The notes under the pieces were generated by a model. It worked only from the letters and a program-made list of their open reading frames with translations, did no database searches and had not been told where the DNA came from. DNA of 23,519 bases from JAOZHU01 sp964506435 (lineage in GTDB: Archaea > Thermoproteota > Bathyarchaeia > Bathyarchaeales > Bathycorpusculaceae), in assembly GCA_964506435.1 (NCBI GenBank), contig CAZDLK010000035.1, positions 1-23,519 on the forward strand, read 5' to 3'. This document shows positions 6,638 to 14,072 of the stretch, piece by piece (the stretch's first letter is position 1; the number at the start of each line of letters is the position of its first letter). The position numbers were made by a program, and so were the translations under genes.

Positions 6638-7570
6638 ATGGAACAGTGGGACCTAATAATTATCGGCGCAGGCGCAGCAGGATTAGCCGCCGGCATCTAC
6701 GCTACAAGAAGCGGACTCAAAACTCTCATTCTAGACGAAAAAATGGCTGGTGGAACAGCTGCAGACGCCCCAAGTCTGGAAAACTACCCAGGATTCACGC
6801 AGATTAGCGGCGCTGAACTTTCCGAAAAAATGGTGCAGCACTGCAGAAAAACAGGTGCAACCATCCACGAAATAGAACCTGTAACTGGCTTGGACATTAA
6901 GGGCGAAAAGAAAATTGTTAAAACCTCCAGTTCAACGTATGAAGCTGCAGCCGTAATTATTGCTTCAGGCTCTCATTACCGCGAAATCGGCGTCAAAGGG
7001 GAAAAAGAGTTCCGCGGCAAAGGCGTAAGCTATTGTGGTGTTTGCGACGGCCCATTCTTCAGGAACAAGCGTGTGCTCGTGGTTGGCGGCGGCAACTCCG
7101 CGTTGACAACGGCTTTGTATCTTTCAGGCATAACTGCGGAAGTCATTGTTGTCCACCGTAGGGACGCGTTTCGTGCTGAAGAGGCTCTTGTGAAAGACGT
7201 AGCGTCCAGAAAGAACATTAAAACTTTGTTGGGTACTGAGATAAGGGAGATCAAAGGTGAAAAAGTCGTTAACAGGGTCGTGTTGTTTGATGCGGAAACA
7301 GGCGCGACAAAGGAGTTGGCTGTTGACGGCGTTTTCGTTCAAGTAGGCGAGGCGCCTAATAGCCAAGTAGCCCGCGAGGCAGGCGTAGAGGTTAACGATC
7401 ATGGTTACATTAAGATTGACATGTGTCAACGCACAAGCGTCGCGGGTGTTTATGCGGCGGGTGATGTGACTGATCATCCTGTTAAGCAGGTGGGCACAGC
7501 TGTTGGTCAAGGCATCACTGCGGCGCTTGAAGCTTACAGTTGGATTAGACGACCATATTACCGCAGATAG
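6638..7570 (+). CDS. trxB: Thioredoxin reductase (FAD, NAD(P)H)
   Basis: The 310-residue protein has the length and order of low-Mr thioredoxin reductases. The FAD fingerprint is IIIGAGAAGLAAGIYATR at 7-24. The redox-active disulfide is SYCGVCDGPFF (Cys 133 and 136). The NAD(P)H domain has VVGGGNSALTTALYLS and then VVHRRDAFRAEEA, whose HRR-x-x-x-R suggests NADPH preference. The C-terminal FAD motif is VYAAGDVTDHPVKQVGTAVGQG. It would reduce thioredoxin- or glutaredoxin-like proteins, and through them peroxiredoxin. No thioredoxin is encoded in the window. It is transcribed divergently from flavodoxin and is followed 105 bases later by the FeS-MvhD operon, which probably has its own promoter. 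Confidence 0.94.
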   Translation: MEQWDLIIIGAGAAGLAAGIYATRSGLKTLILDEKMAGGTAADAPSLENYPGFTQISGAELSEKMVQHCRKTGATIHEIEPVTGLDIKGEKKIVKTSSSTYEAAAVIIASGSHYREIGVKGEKEFRGKGVSYCGVCDGPFFRNKRVLVVGGGNSALTTALYLSGITAEVIVVHRRDAFRAEEALVKDVASRKNIKTLLGTEIREIKGEKVVNRVVLFDAETGATKELAVDGVFVQVGEAPNSQVAREAGVEVNDHGYIKIDMCQRTSVAGVYAAGDVTDHPVKQVGTAVGQGITAALEAYSWIRRPYYRR

Positions 7571-7577
7571 AGGGAAA

Positions 7578-7588
7578 ACATTATATCA
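7578..7588 (+). promoter_or_regulatory. Possible TATA box of the FeS-MvhD/Nfn operon
   Basis: ACATTATATCA lies in the 105-base gap after thioredoxin reductase, about 90 bases before ATG 7676. A second AT-rich site (CTTCATAAGC, about 7609-7618) is closer to the gene. GAGG about 8 bases before the ATG is the ribosome binding site. Which site acts as the promoter is not decided. Confidence 0.35.
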
Positions 7589-7675
7589 TCCAAAACCCCT
7601 TTTCAAAACTTCATAAGCATAATTCACATGCTTGCAGGCTGAAAAAGTTCCAGCGAAAAAACAGAGGTTCACGCA

Positions 7676-8887
7676 ATGAGCGAAAAATGTCTCGCTGTGG
7701 TTGAAATAAATCAAGATTTATGTAGCCAATGTTGTGTCTGCCATTCTATATGCCCTTATGAAGCCATTAACCGTGACGCTGAAACGGGCAAAGTGGAAAT
7801 AGACATACAGAAATGCCAAGTTTGTGGCATATGTTACAGCGCTTGTCCCGTTTCCGCGATAAAAATGGCCTACTACGATTATGACAACTTGACAGATTAT
7901 GTGGAGTGCGCACGTAAGAAAACAGCCAGCGACACGCTTGTTTTGATGTGCCGCGGAAACTCGCCTTCCACATGCGAAGTTGAAGAGATTCTGGCAGACC
8001 AAGGCTTACACATCAAAAATTATCTTCCCCTGCGGTTGCCCTGCTCTGGAAGAATCCCCGTAGACTTCATTTTCAAAACCCTGAAATCAGGTGTAAAAAA
8101 CATCGTTTCCATCCAGTGCGAAGACAAGTTCTGCCGCTTCAAAGAAGGCACAAAAATCAACACGCGCCGCTTACAGTTGAGCAAGAACGTTTTGGAGCAG
8201 TTAGGCTTTGACACAAATGCCTTGAAAGTAGTCAAGTTTTCCAGAAAAGCAGTTTATCACACTGAAGAATGTGTCGGCTGCGACAAATGCGTATTCATCT
8301 GCCCATATAACGCGATTAAAGTGGAACCGTTCTCCACGCCCAGAATTGTTGAGGAAGACTGCGTGGGCTGTGGCGCTTGCGCGCTTGTTTGCCCGCATAA
8401 AGCAATTGAAGTGAAAGGCTACGAGTTCGAGAACGTTCTGCAACGTTACGGTCAAGCTGCCGCAACAATGAAAGCACGCAACAACGCGCCAGCTGTGCTG
8501 GTGTTCAGTTGCCAATGGTCTGAGTTTTCAGCTTTGGACAACCCTGACAGCGTGCTTAAAGGCAAGAACGCCGTGGTTTTGGAGGTTCCCTGCTTTAAAG
8601 GCATGGATCCAGTTCACGTTGTTAACGCTTTGCAGTGCGGTTTCGACGGCGTCATGGGCGTTGTGTGTGCTGCTGACGACTGTAAACTCAGCGAAGGCAG
8701 AGACACGGCTGAGCGCAACCTCGGCGTGTTAAAGGATGTATTGAAGAAGATGAATTTGCTTGACAGGTTTGAACTGTTCGAGCTATCGCCGAGATGTGAG
8801 GGCGAGTTCAAATCCAAGTTTGACGGTTTCTACCAGAAAATTTCAGCGTTACCTAAGTGTGTAGTGGCTGAAACGGAGGCGAAGTGA
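7676..8887 (+). CDS. Iron-sulfur protein with duplicated [4Fe-4S]2-MvhD/FlpD-like units
   Basis: The 403-residue protein contains the same architecture twice. Unit 1: two [4Fe-4S] motifs (Cys 16-19-22-26 and 47-50-53-57, each C-x2-C-x2-C-x3-C-P) followed by an MvhD-like domain (about 85-190) with LPCSGRIPVDFIFKTLKSG and CEDKFC. Unit 2: two more clusters (199-202-205-209 and 229-232-235-239) and a second MvhD-like domain (about 270-385) with LEVPCFKGMDPVHV, QCGFDGV and CAADDC. MvhD domains bind [2Fe-2S] and usually wire a hydrogenase or FlxA-type flavoprotein to HdrA. No hdrA is near; instead the Nfn-like subunits follow directly. I infer it is the electron-wire subunit of an Nfn-containing complex, holding four [4Fe-4S] and up to two [2Fe-2S] clusters. 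Its TGA stop lies next to the start region of the next gene. Confidence 0.85.
   Translation: MSEKCLAVVEINQDLCSQCCVCHSICPYEAINRDAETGKVEIDIQKCQVCGICYSACPVSAIKMAYYDYDNLTDYVECARKKTASDTLVLMCRGNSPSTCEVEEILADQGLHIKNYLPLRLPCSGRIPVDFIFKTLKSGVKNIVSIQCEDKFCRFKEGTKINTRRLQLSKNVLEQLGFDTNALKVVKFSRKAVYHTEECVGCDKCVFICPYNAIKVEPFSTPRIVEEDCVGCGACALVCPHKAIEVKGYEFENVLQRYGQAAATMKARNNAPAVLVFSCQWSEFSALDNPDSVLKGKNAVVLEVPCFKGMDPVHVVNALQCGFDGVMGVVCAADDCKLSEGRDTAERNLGVLKDVLKKMNLLDRFELFELSPRCEGEFKSKFDGFYQKISALPKCVVAETEAK
8875..8879 (+). promoter_or_regulatory. Strong Shine-Dalgarno that places the nfnA-like start
   Basis: GGAGG here is the best ribosome binding site in the area. It points to a start close to 8884-8890: GTG 8884 overlaps the upstream TGA but is out of frame with the NfnA-like protein, and ACG 8889 is in frame. 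It therefore argues against the distant TTG at 8934. Confidence 0.7.
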
Positions 8888-8888
8888 A

Positions 8889-9734
8889 ACGTACAAAATA
8901 GTCTGCAAGAAACAGCTTGCTCACAAGGAAACCTTGTTCGAGGTTGATGCTCCTGATATTGCTGCGAAAGCGCAGGCTGGTCAATTCGTAATAGTTGTTC
9001 CCCATGAGAAGGGCGAGCGCATACCGTTGACCATCTGCGGTTACGACGCAAAGAAAGGCACGGTGTCATTTGCTTTCCATGAAGTGGGCAAAACCACGAA
9101 GGAGCTTGGCTGCTTGAAAGAAGGCGACTGCCTGCTGAACCTTACTGGCCCGTTGGGCAATCCTTCAGAAGTTAAAAAGTTTGGCAAAGTTCTGTGTGTT
9201 GGCGGAAGCATTATGATTGCGCCGACGTTGCTGCAGGTTAAAGCCATGAAAGAAGCGGGAAACCATGTGACCACCGTGCTGGGTTGCAGGTCCAAAGATT
9301 TCCTGTTCATGGAAAACGAGGCTAAAGCGTTAAGCGACAAGGTGTACGTGGCTTCTGACGATGGTTCAATCGGCTATAAGGGACTGGATTTCTTGAAGGA
9401 TTTGTTGAAGACTGAAAAGTTTGACCGCTGTGTCGTTTTGGGGCCTGTGGTTATGATGCGAAACGTCAGCGAGATCACTAAGCCCTACGGCATTCCAACG
9501 ATTATAACTGTGACGCCCATCATGATCGACGGGATGGGCATGTGCGGTGTGTGCCGCGTCACAGTTGCTGGGAAAATGCAGTTTGGTTGTGTTGATGGCC
9601 CAGAGTTTGACGGGCATCAGGTTGATTTTGAAGAGTTGATTCAGCGTCAACGTTTGATGCTTCCAGAAGAGCGTGTAAGTTCAATGTTATGGGAAATGCA
9701 TGGAGAGTGCAAGTGTGGCAGAAACAAAGCCTAA
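8889..9734 (+). CDS. NfnA/SudB-like FAD and [2Fe-2S] subunit (PyrK/FNR family), with non-standard or damaged start
   Basis: The frame encodes a ferredoxin-NADP reductase-like subunit: an FAD-binding barrel (RIPLTICGYD, LTGPLGNP), a NAD(P)-binding domain (VGGSIMIAPTLLQ), and a C-terminal [2Fe-2S] loop GMGMCGVCRVTVAG plus FGCVDGPEFDGHQ (C-x2-C-x11-C, as in NfnA/PyrK). NfnA holds FAD and [2Fe-2S], binds NAD(H) and pairs with NfnB for flavin-based bifurcation between NADH, NADPH and ferredoxin. The family's usual first strand is encoded from 8889 (xYKIVCKKQLAHKETLFEVD), but the codon there is ACG. There is no ATG, GTG or TTG in frame between the stop at 8862 and TTG 8934, and starting at 8934 would remove that strand. 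Either ACG is used, or one base has been lost after GTG 8884. It overlaps the next gene. Confidence 0.85.
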   Translation, partial: TYKIVCKKQLAHKETLFEVDAPDIAAKAQAGQFVIVVPHEKGERIPLTICGYDAKKGTVSFAFHEVGKTTKELGCLKEGDCLLNLTGPLGNPSEVKKFGKVLCVGGSIMIAPTLLQVKAMKEAGNHVTTVLGCRSKDFLFMENEAKALSDKVYVASDDGSIGYKGLDFLKDLLKTEKFDRCVVLGPVVMMRNVSEITKPYGIPTIITVTPIMIDGMGMCGVCRVTVAGKMQFGCVDGPEFDGHQVDFEELIQRQRLMLPEERVSSMLWEMHGECKCGRNKA

Positions 9735-11124
9735 ACCGAAACTTAAGAAAGAAGCCGTAGAAATGCCTAAACAGGAGCCGAAGGTTCGCGCTAAAAACTT
9801 CAATGAAGTAGCGTTAGGCTACACTGAAGAGATGGCGCTTGAAGAAGCAAGCCGCTGTCTTCAATGTCCCAAACCTCAATGCGTGACTGGTTGCCCTGTG
9901 GAGGTTCCAATTCCAGCTTTCATCAAATGCATAAGGGAAAAGAAGTACGCTGAAGGCATAGCCACAATAAAAAGTAAGAATGCTTTGCCAGCCGTGTGCG
10001 GGCGCGTTTGCCCACAGGAATCACAATGCCAAGCAAAATGTGTTGTCGGAAAGGTTGGCGAGCCAATCAGTATCGGGCGTTTGGAACGTTTTCTCGCAGA
10101 TTGGGAACGCGACCACGGATTCCAACTTCCTGAGAAAACTCCACCAACTGGCAAGAAAGTAGCTATTGTCGGTGCAGGTCCTGCGGGTTTAACTGCTGCT
10201 GCTGACTTGGTGAAGCTTGGCCACGACGTAACCATTTACGAGGCGTTGCACGTTGGCGGCGGCGTCCTAAGCTACGGTATCCCAGAATTCCGTTTACCTA
10301 AAGCAATCGTTAAAAACGAAGTTGATTACATCCGCAAACTAGGCGCGGACTTGCGCTTAGGCAACCTTGTTGGCAGAACACATACTATTCCTGAATTGAT
10401 GAAGGCAGGCACTGACGCCGTGTTCATCGGCAGCGGTGCTGGTTTACCCCAGTTCACAGGCTGCCCCGGCGAAAACCTCGGCGGCATCTACTCAGCCAAC
10501 GAATTCCTTATCCGCGTCAACTTGATGAAAGCCTTCGCGTTTCCAGACTATGACACGCCGCTGCGCATCGGCAAACACGTGGTCGTCATCGGCGGCGGAA
10601 ACGTAGCCATGGACTGCGCTCGCTGCTCAATGCGGTTGGGCGCTGAAGTGTGCTTGGTTTACAGGCGTTCACGCGACGAGTTGCCCGCTAGGCATGAGGA
10701 AATTGAGAACGCTGAGGAAGAAGGCTTAGTTTGCAAGTTCCTTGCCGCGCCACTGGAGTTTTACGGTGACGAAAAGGGCTGGGTTAAAAGCATGAAATGT
10801 ATCTGCATGGAGCTTTGTGAACCCGACAAGAGCGGCAGACGCGGCGTTAAACAGATTGCAGGCTCAGAATTCACCATGGACGTTGACACCGTAATCATTG
10901 CTATCGGACAGACGCCGAACCCAATTATTCAACGGACCACCGAAGGCTTAGTTACTAACCCACGACACGGCACGATAAATGTGGATGAGAACGGCAAAAC
11001 CAGTTTAGACGGCGTTTACGCTGGCGGAGACGTTGCCACAGGCGCAGCCACAGTCATCAGCGCAATGGGTGCAGGCAAGAAAGCTGCCAAAGCAATGCAC
11101 GAGTACTTGACGAACAAGAAGTAA
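9715..11124 (+). CDS. NfnB/SudA-like NADPH and ferredoxin-binding subunit (glutamate synthase small-chain family)
   Basis: This protein of about 469 residues has the full NfnB/GltD layout. The N-terminal part carries two [4Fe-4S] sites, CLQCPKPQCVTGCP and VCGRVCPQESQCQAKC. Next comes an FAD fold (KKVAIVGAGPAGLTAAADL), then an NADPH fold (VVVIGGGNVAMDCARCSMRL with YRRSRDELPARHEE), and a closing FAD motif (GVYAGGDVATGAATVISAMG). Sequences of this type are often mislabelled glutamate synthase; the adjacent NfnA-like subunit makes an NfnAB (SudAB) pair far more likely. NfnB carries the bifurcating FAD. The preferred start is GTG 9715, with GGAGAG 7 bases upstream; ATG 9700 would add five residues. 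Either start lies inside the nfnA-like gene, so translation is coupled. The charged Lys/Pro-rich N-terminal tail is longer than usual. Confidence 0.9.
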   Translation: MAETKPKPKLKKEAVEMPKQEPKVRAKNFNEVALGYTEEMALEEASRCLQCPKPQCVTGCPVEVPIPAFIKCIREKKYAEGIATIKSKNALPAVCGRVCPQESQCQAKCVVGKVGEPISIGRLERFLADWERDHGFQLPEKTPPTGKKVAIVGAGPAGLTAAADLVKLGHDVTIYEALHVGGGVLSYGIPEFRLPKAIVKNEVDYIRKLGADLRLGNLVGRTHTIPELMKAGTDAVFIGSGAGLPQFTGCPGENLGGIYSANEFLIRVNLMKAFAFPDYDTPLRIGKHVVVIGGGNVAMDCARCSMRLGAEVCLVYRRSRDELPARHEEIENAEEEGLVCKFLAAPLEFYGDEKGWVKSMKCICMELCEPDKSGRRGVKQIAGSEFTMDVDTVIIAIGQTPNPIIQRTTEGLVTNPRHGTINVDENGKTSLDGVYAGGDVATGAATVISAMGAGKKAAKAMHEYLTNKK

Positions 11125-11140
11125 CTTGTGTAGTTGCCGC

Positions 11141-11168
11141 GCGCAAAAGCGCTTCCCCTTTCTTTTTA
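11141..11168 (+). terminator. Weak hairpin plus T-rich tract after the Nfn operon
   Basis: GCGC-AAAA-GCGC (11141-11152) can form a 4-bp stem with a tetraloop and is followed by a pyrimidine run ending in CTTTTT. In archaea the T-rich tract is the more important part. It lies 16 bases after the nfnB-like stop. Confidence 0.35.
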
Positions 11169-11173
11169 TATAC
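11164..11173 (+). promoter_or_regulatory. TATA box of the EVE-nuclease gene
   Basis: A TTTTATATAC-type element lies about 40 bases before ATG 11207, so transcription would start near 11195 and leave only a very short leader. This gives the gene its own promoter, separate from the Nfn operon. Confidence 0.55.
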
Positions 11174-11206
11174 TTTGATTTGTATATGTGGCTCTGATGG
11201 CGAGCT

Positions 11207-12223
11207 ATGACCGGCTTACATTATTGGGTTTTTCCTGTTACCCCCGAAAATTGGGAGATAGCAGACAAAAATAAAATTTGGGCAGTAGCCTCAGAACGTT
11301 TGACATCACTTGTACGACCGCAAGATTTCATGATTCTCTACGTCAAAGGAACAAACGAATTTCGTGGCGCATATCGTTTTTTAGATAAGTGGTATAAGGC
11401 ATCTGAGCCTATCTGGGCAGATGAAACAGAGAGCAAGCAGGTTCTATACCCTTACCAGATCAAAATAGAACCTATAGTGGTTGGCAGAGCTGATGTAAAA
11501 GGATTAGTTCCAAAGCTCAGGTTCATTAAACGAAAAGATTTTCCATACTGGCCATTATACCTTAAAGGTGCCCCTGCAAACATGCGGAACCCTGTAGACA
11601 AAGATGATTTTGAATTAATTACCACAGGGATGCAAAAAGGTAGTTCACAAAGAGAAGTAGTGGTTCAACCGGAAGAGGAAGAAGACACACATACAAAAAT
11701 GCAATATCTGCTAATCCAATTAGGAAAACTCGGGAAGTGCGATGTATGGGTCGCGAAAAATGACAGAGGTAAGTCCTATGCTAAAACTAAGTTTGAAAAT
11801 TTATGTTTAAAGTCGCTTCCAAATATAGGCTTTTCAACTGACGTTTATGGATTAATAGAAAACATTGATGTATTATGGCTAAAAGGAAACATGATTATGG
11901 CCGCATTTGAGATTGAACATACCACTTCCGTTTACAGTGGTTTGCTCAGGCTTTCAGATTTAGTGATTTTGGTTCCGAACATAAAAGTCCAATTATTCAT
12001 TGTAACTCCAGAAAAAAGGCTAAACAAAGTCAATGCAGAAGTAAACAGACCTACATTCTCTGGTCAATTTTCGGAAGTACCTCTTAACAAACTCTGTAGA
12101 ATAATGACCTATGAAGATCTAATTGATACCTACGAGGGCTTGAAAGACCAAAAGTTTCCGCCTACTTGGCGCCCAGATTATATAACAAAACTAGGGGAGC
12201 CCTGCCCAAAATCAGCTGAATAA
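11207..12223 (+). CDS. EVE-domain protein fused to a PD-(D/E)xK-like nuclease domain
   Basis: Residues 1-145 form an EVE/PUA-like domain: HYWVFPVTPENWEIA at the start, IWAVASERLTSLVRPQDFMI, LYVKGTNEFRGAYRF, and YPYQIKIEPI followed by KDFPYWPLYLKG. EVE domains bind modified bases in DNA or RNA and are often joined to restriction nucleases. A Gln/Glu-rich linker (about 143-162) leads to a C-terminal domain with NIDVLWLKG (Asp at 221) and AAFEIEHTTSVYSGLLRLSD (Glu 235 and 237). The D-x13-E-x-E arrangement resembles PD-(D/E)xK nucleases in which Glu replaces Lys, as in BamHI. I infer a modification-dependent endonuclease, but this is untested. The gene is clearly AT-richer than its neighbours (20 GC in the 60 bases 11761-11820) and stands alone with its own promoter, which suggests recent transfer. 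Confidence 0.7.
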   Translation: MTGLHYWVFPVTPENWEIADKNKIWAVASERLTSLVRPQDFMILYVKGTNEFRGAYRFLDKWYKASEPIWADETESKQVLYPYQIKIEPIVVGRADVKGLVPKLRFIKRKDFPYWPLYLKGAPANMRNPVDKDDFELITTGMQKGSSQREVVVQPEEEEDTHTKMQYLLIQLGKLGKCDVWVAKNDRGKSYAKTKFENLCLKSLPNIGFSTDVYGLIENIDVLWLKGNMIMAAFEIEHTTSVYSGLLRLSDLVILVPNIKVQLFIVTPEKRLNKVNAEVNRPTFSGQFSEVPLNKLCRIMTYEDLIDTYEGLKDQKFPPTWRPDYITKLGEPCPKSAE

Positions 12224-12310
12224 GATTTGGGTTTATAATTAGCTTGCTGAATCATTTGCTCTCAGAGAACGCACCAGCTCCTTTTCATGTATGCAAAGCG
12301 TTTTTTCTGA

Positions 12311-12322
12311 AAGTTTTATTAT
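12311..12322 (+). promoter_or_regulatory. Possible TATA box of the acyl-CoA synthetase gene
   Basis: AAGTTTTATTAT lies about 45 bases before GTG 12359 in the 135-base gap after the EVE-nuclease gene. Position and composition fit an archaeal promoter. AGG at 12347-12349 would be the ribosome binding site for GTG 12359. Confidence 0.4.
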
Positions 12323-12358
12323 TCTTTATGTGGCTTAGCTACTGGCAGGTTGAATGCC

Positions 12359-14014
12359 GTGACTAGTAGAAAGTCTTGGTTAAAGTGTTGGCCAACTGAT
12401 GTGCCTACAAGCATTGATTACCCAGTGATTCCTCTGCACGAAATCTTGGCGAAGACTGCACGGGATTATCCTAAGCAAACTGCAGTTGAGTTTTTAGGCG
12501 CGCAAATAACTTACGAAAATTTAAACTTGCTTTCAGACCAGTTTGCCGCGGCGCTTGCCCGCTTAGGCGTAAAGAGTGGTGACTGCGTTGCAGTTTTCCT
12601 GCCCAACATCCCTCAGTTCATAATAGCTTATTTTGGCGTTCTTAAAGCGGGCGCAGTTTTAACAGCCATAAGCCCCTTGCACAGGGAGCGCGAAGTGGAG
12701 CACCAACTGTGCGATTCTGAAGCCGTAGCTATAGTTGCGTTGGACTCGCTTTACCCGATAGTAGCGAAAGTCTGGCAAAAAACCAAGCTGAAACACGTGA
12801 TTGTAACCAGTTTGGAAGAGTACGCGGCGAAAACTGTTGCGCCTTCAGGCAAGGTCGAACAGAAATCAGGCGTTCATGCTTTTCAAGAACTGCTCAAAAC
12901 AAGCGCAGACACGAAACCACCGGAAATGCGCATTAACCCGCGTGAGGATTTAGCTGCGTTGCAGTACACGGGTGGCACCACAGGCACACCCAAAGCCGCA
13001 ATGCTGACGCATATGAATTTGGTTTCAAACGCTGTAGCCTTTGCAACGTGGATAAAAGGTGCAGTAGCCAAAGAAACTTTCCTGACCGCTTTACCATTAT
13101 TCCACATTTACGGCATGACCACTAGTATGAACGCGCCCATCAGCTTAGCCGCGAAAATGGTTCTGCTTCCCCGCTTTGAACCGCTGAAGGCTCTGGAAAC
13201 CATCCAGAAAAACAGGGTTACGGTTTTCTGCGGCGTCCCCACAATGTACGCAATCCTGCTATCTAATCCAGCGTTAGGTCGCTTTGACTTAACCAGCATC
13301 CGAGCGTGCATCTCAGGCGCTTCCCCGCTTCCACCGCAAGTTCAGAAACAATTCATGGAGGTAACCGGCGGGTTCCTCGCCGAAGGCTACGGCTTAAGCG
13401 AAGCTTCACCCGTCACACACTGCACTCCCGTTGACAGGACAATGCGCACGGTGCGGATAGGCTCGATTGGTCTACCACTGCCTGACACAGAGGCCTGCAT
13501 TTTCGACTTGGAAACAGGCACTCGAGAGCTTAATGCGGGCGAAACGGGTGAGTTAGCCGTTAAAGGACCACAAGTGATGAAGGGCTACTGGCACAGCGAC
13601 ACAGAAACCGCCAATGTCCTGCGCAACGACTGGCTCTACACGGGCGACATCGCACGCATGGATGAAAACGGCTACTGTTACATCACCGACAGAAAGAAAG
13701 ACCTCATTAAATACAAGGATTACAGCGTTTACCCGCGTGAACTAGAAGACGTGCTTTATGAGCACCCGAGCGTGAAGCTGTGTGCTGTTGTTGGCAAGCC
13801 AGACCGCGTGGCTGGCGAGATCCCGAAAGCCTTCATAGTGCTGAAAGAAAGCACAAACGCCACCGAAACGGAGCTTATGAGTTTCGTTAACGGGAAAGTT
13901 GCCCCGTACAAGGCTGTACGCGAAGTGGAGTTCAGAAAAGAACTGCCTTTGAGCTCCGCAGGAAAAGTGTTAAGGCGCGCGCTGCAAGAAGAAGAGAAAA
14001 ACAAACCTGCGTGA
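12359..14014 (+). CDS. Acyl-CoA synthetase (AMP-forming; long-chain fatty acid or aryl-acid CoA ligase family)
   Basis: The protein of about 551 residues carries the core motifs of adenylate-forming enzymes in order: the phosphate loop QYTGGTTGTPKAAMLTH, LPLFHIYGMT, GYGLSEASPVTH, WLYTGDIARMDENGYCYITD with RKKDLIKYKDYSVYPRELED, and the catalytic Lys in SSAGKVLRRAL near the C-terminus. It would activate a carboxylic acid with ATP and join it to CoA. The exact acid cannot be read from the sequence; overall it looks most like fatty-acid or phenylacetate/4-coumarate-type ligases. No beta-oxidation genes are adjacent. GTG 12359 is preferred to TTG 12350, because the AGG directly abuts that TTG. A T-rich run (CTTTTTTG) soon after the stop may end transcription. 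Confidence 0.93.
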   Translation: MTSRKSWLKCWPTDVPTSIDYPVIPLHEILAKTARDYPKQTAVEFLGAQITYENLNLLSDQFAAALARLGVKSGDCVAVFLPNIPQFIIAYFGVLKAGAVLTAISPLHREREVEHQLCDSEAVAIVALDSLYPIVAKVWQKTKLKHVIVTSLEEYAAKTVAPSGKVEQKSGVHAFQELLKTSADTKPPEMRINPREDLAALQYTGGTTGTPKAAMLTHMNLVSNAVAFATWIKGAVAKETFLTALPLFHIYGMTTSMNAPISLAAKMVLLPRFEPLKALETIQKNRVTVFCGVPTMYAILLSNPALGRFDLTSIRACISGASPLPPQVQKQFMEVTGGFLAEGYGLSEASPVTHCTPVDRTMRTVRIGSIGLPLPDTEACIFDLETGTRELNAGETGELAVKGPQVMKGYWHSDTETANVLRNDWLYTGDIARMDENGYCYITDRKKDLIKYKDYSVYPRELEDVLYEHPSVKLCAVVGKPDRVAGEIPKAFIVLKESTNATETELMSFVNGKVAPYKAVREVEFRKELPLSSAGKVLRRALQEEEKNKPA

Positions 14015-14072
14015 GCAGGGTCGAAACGTATAAGAGAAATCCACTTGTCTTTTTTGTAGTGAAGGCTCACAT

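Noticed and set aside
8934..9734. TTG 8934 as the true start of the NfnA-like subunit
   Set aside because: It would drop the conserved first strand and lies 55 bases from the strong GGAGG; the homologous region clearly begins at 8889.
9715..11124. Annotation as glutamate synthase small chain
   Set aside because: There is no large glutamate synthase subunit, and the overlapping NfnA-like gene indicates an NfnAB/SudAB pair.
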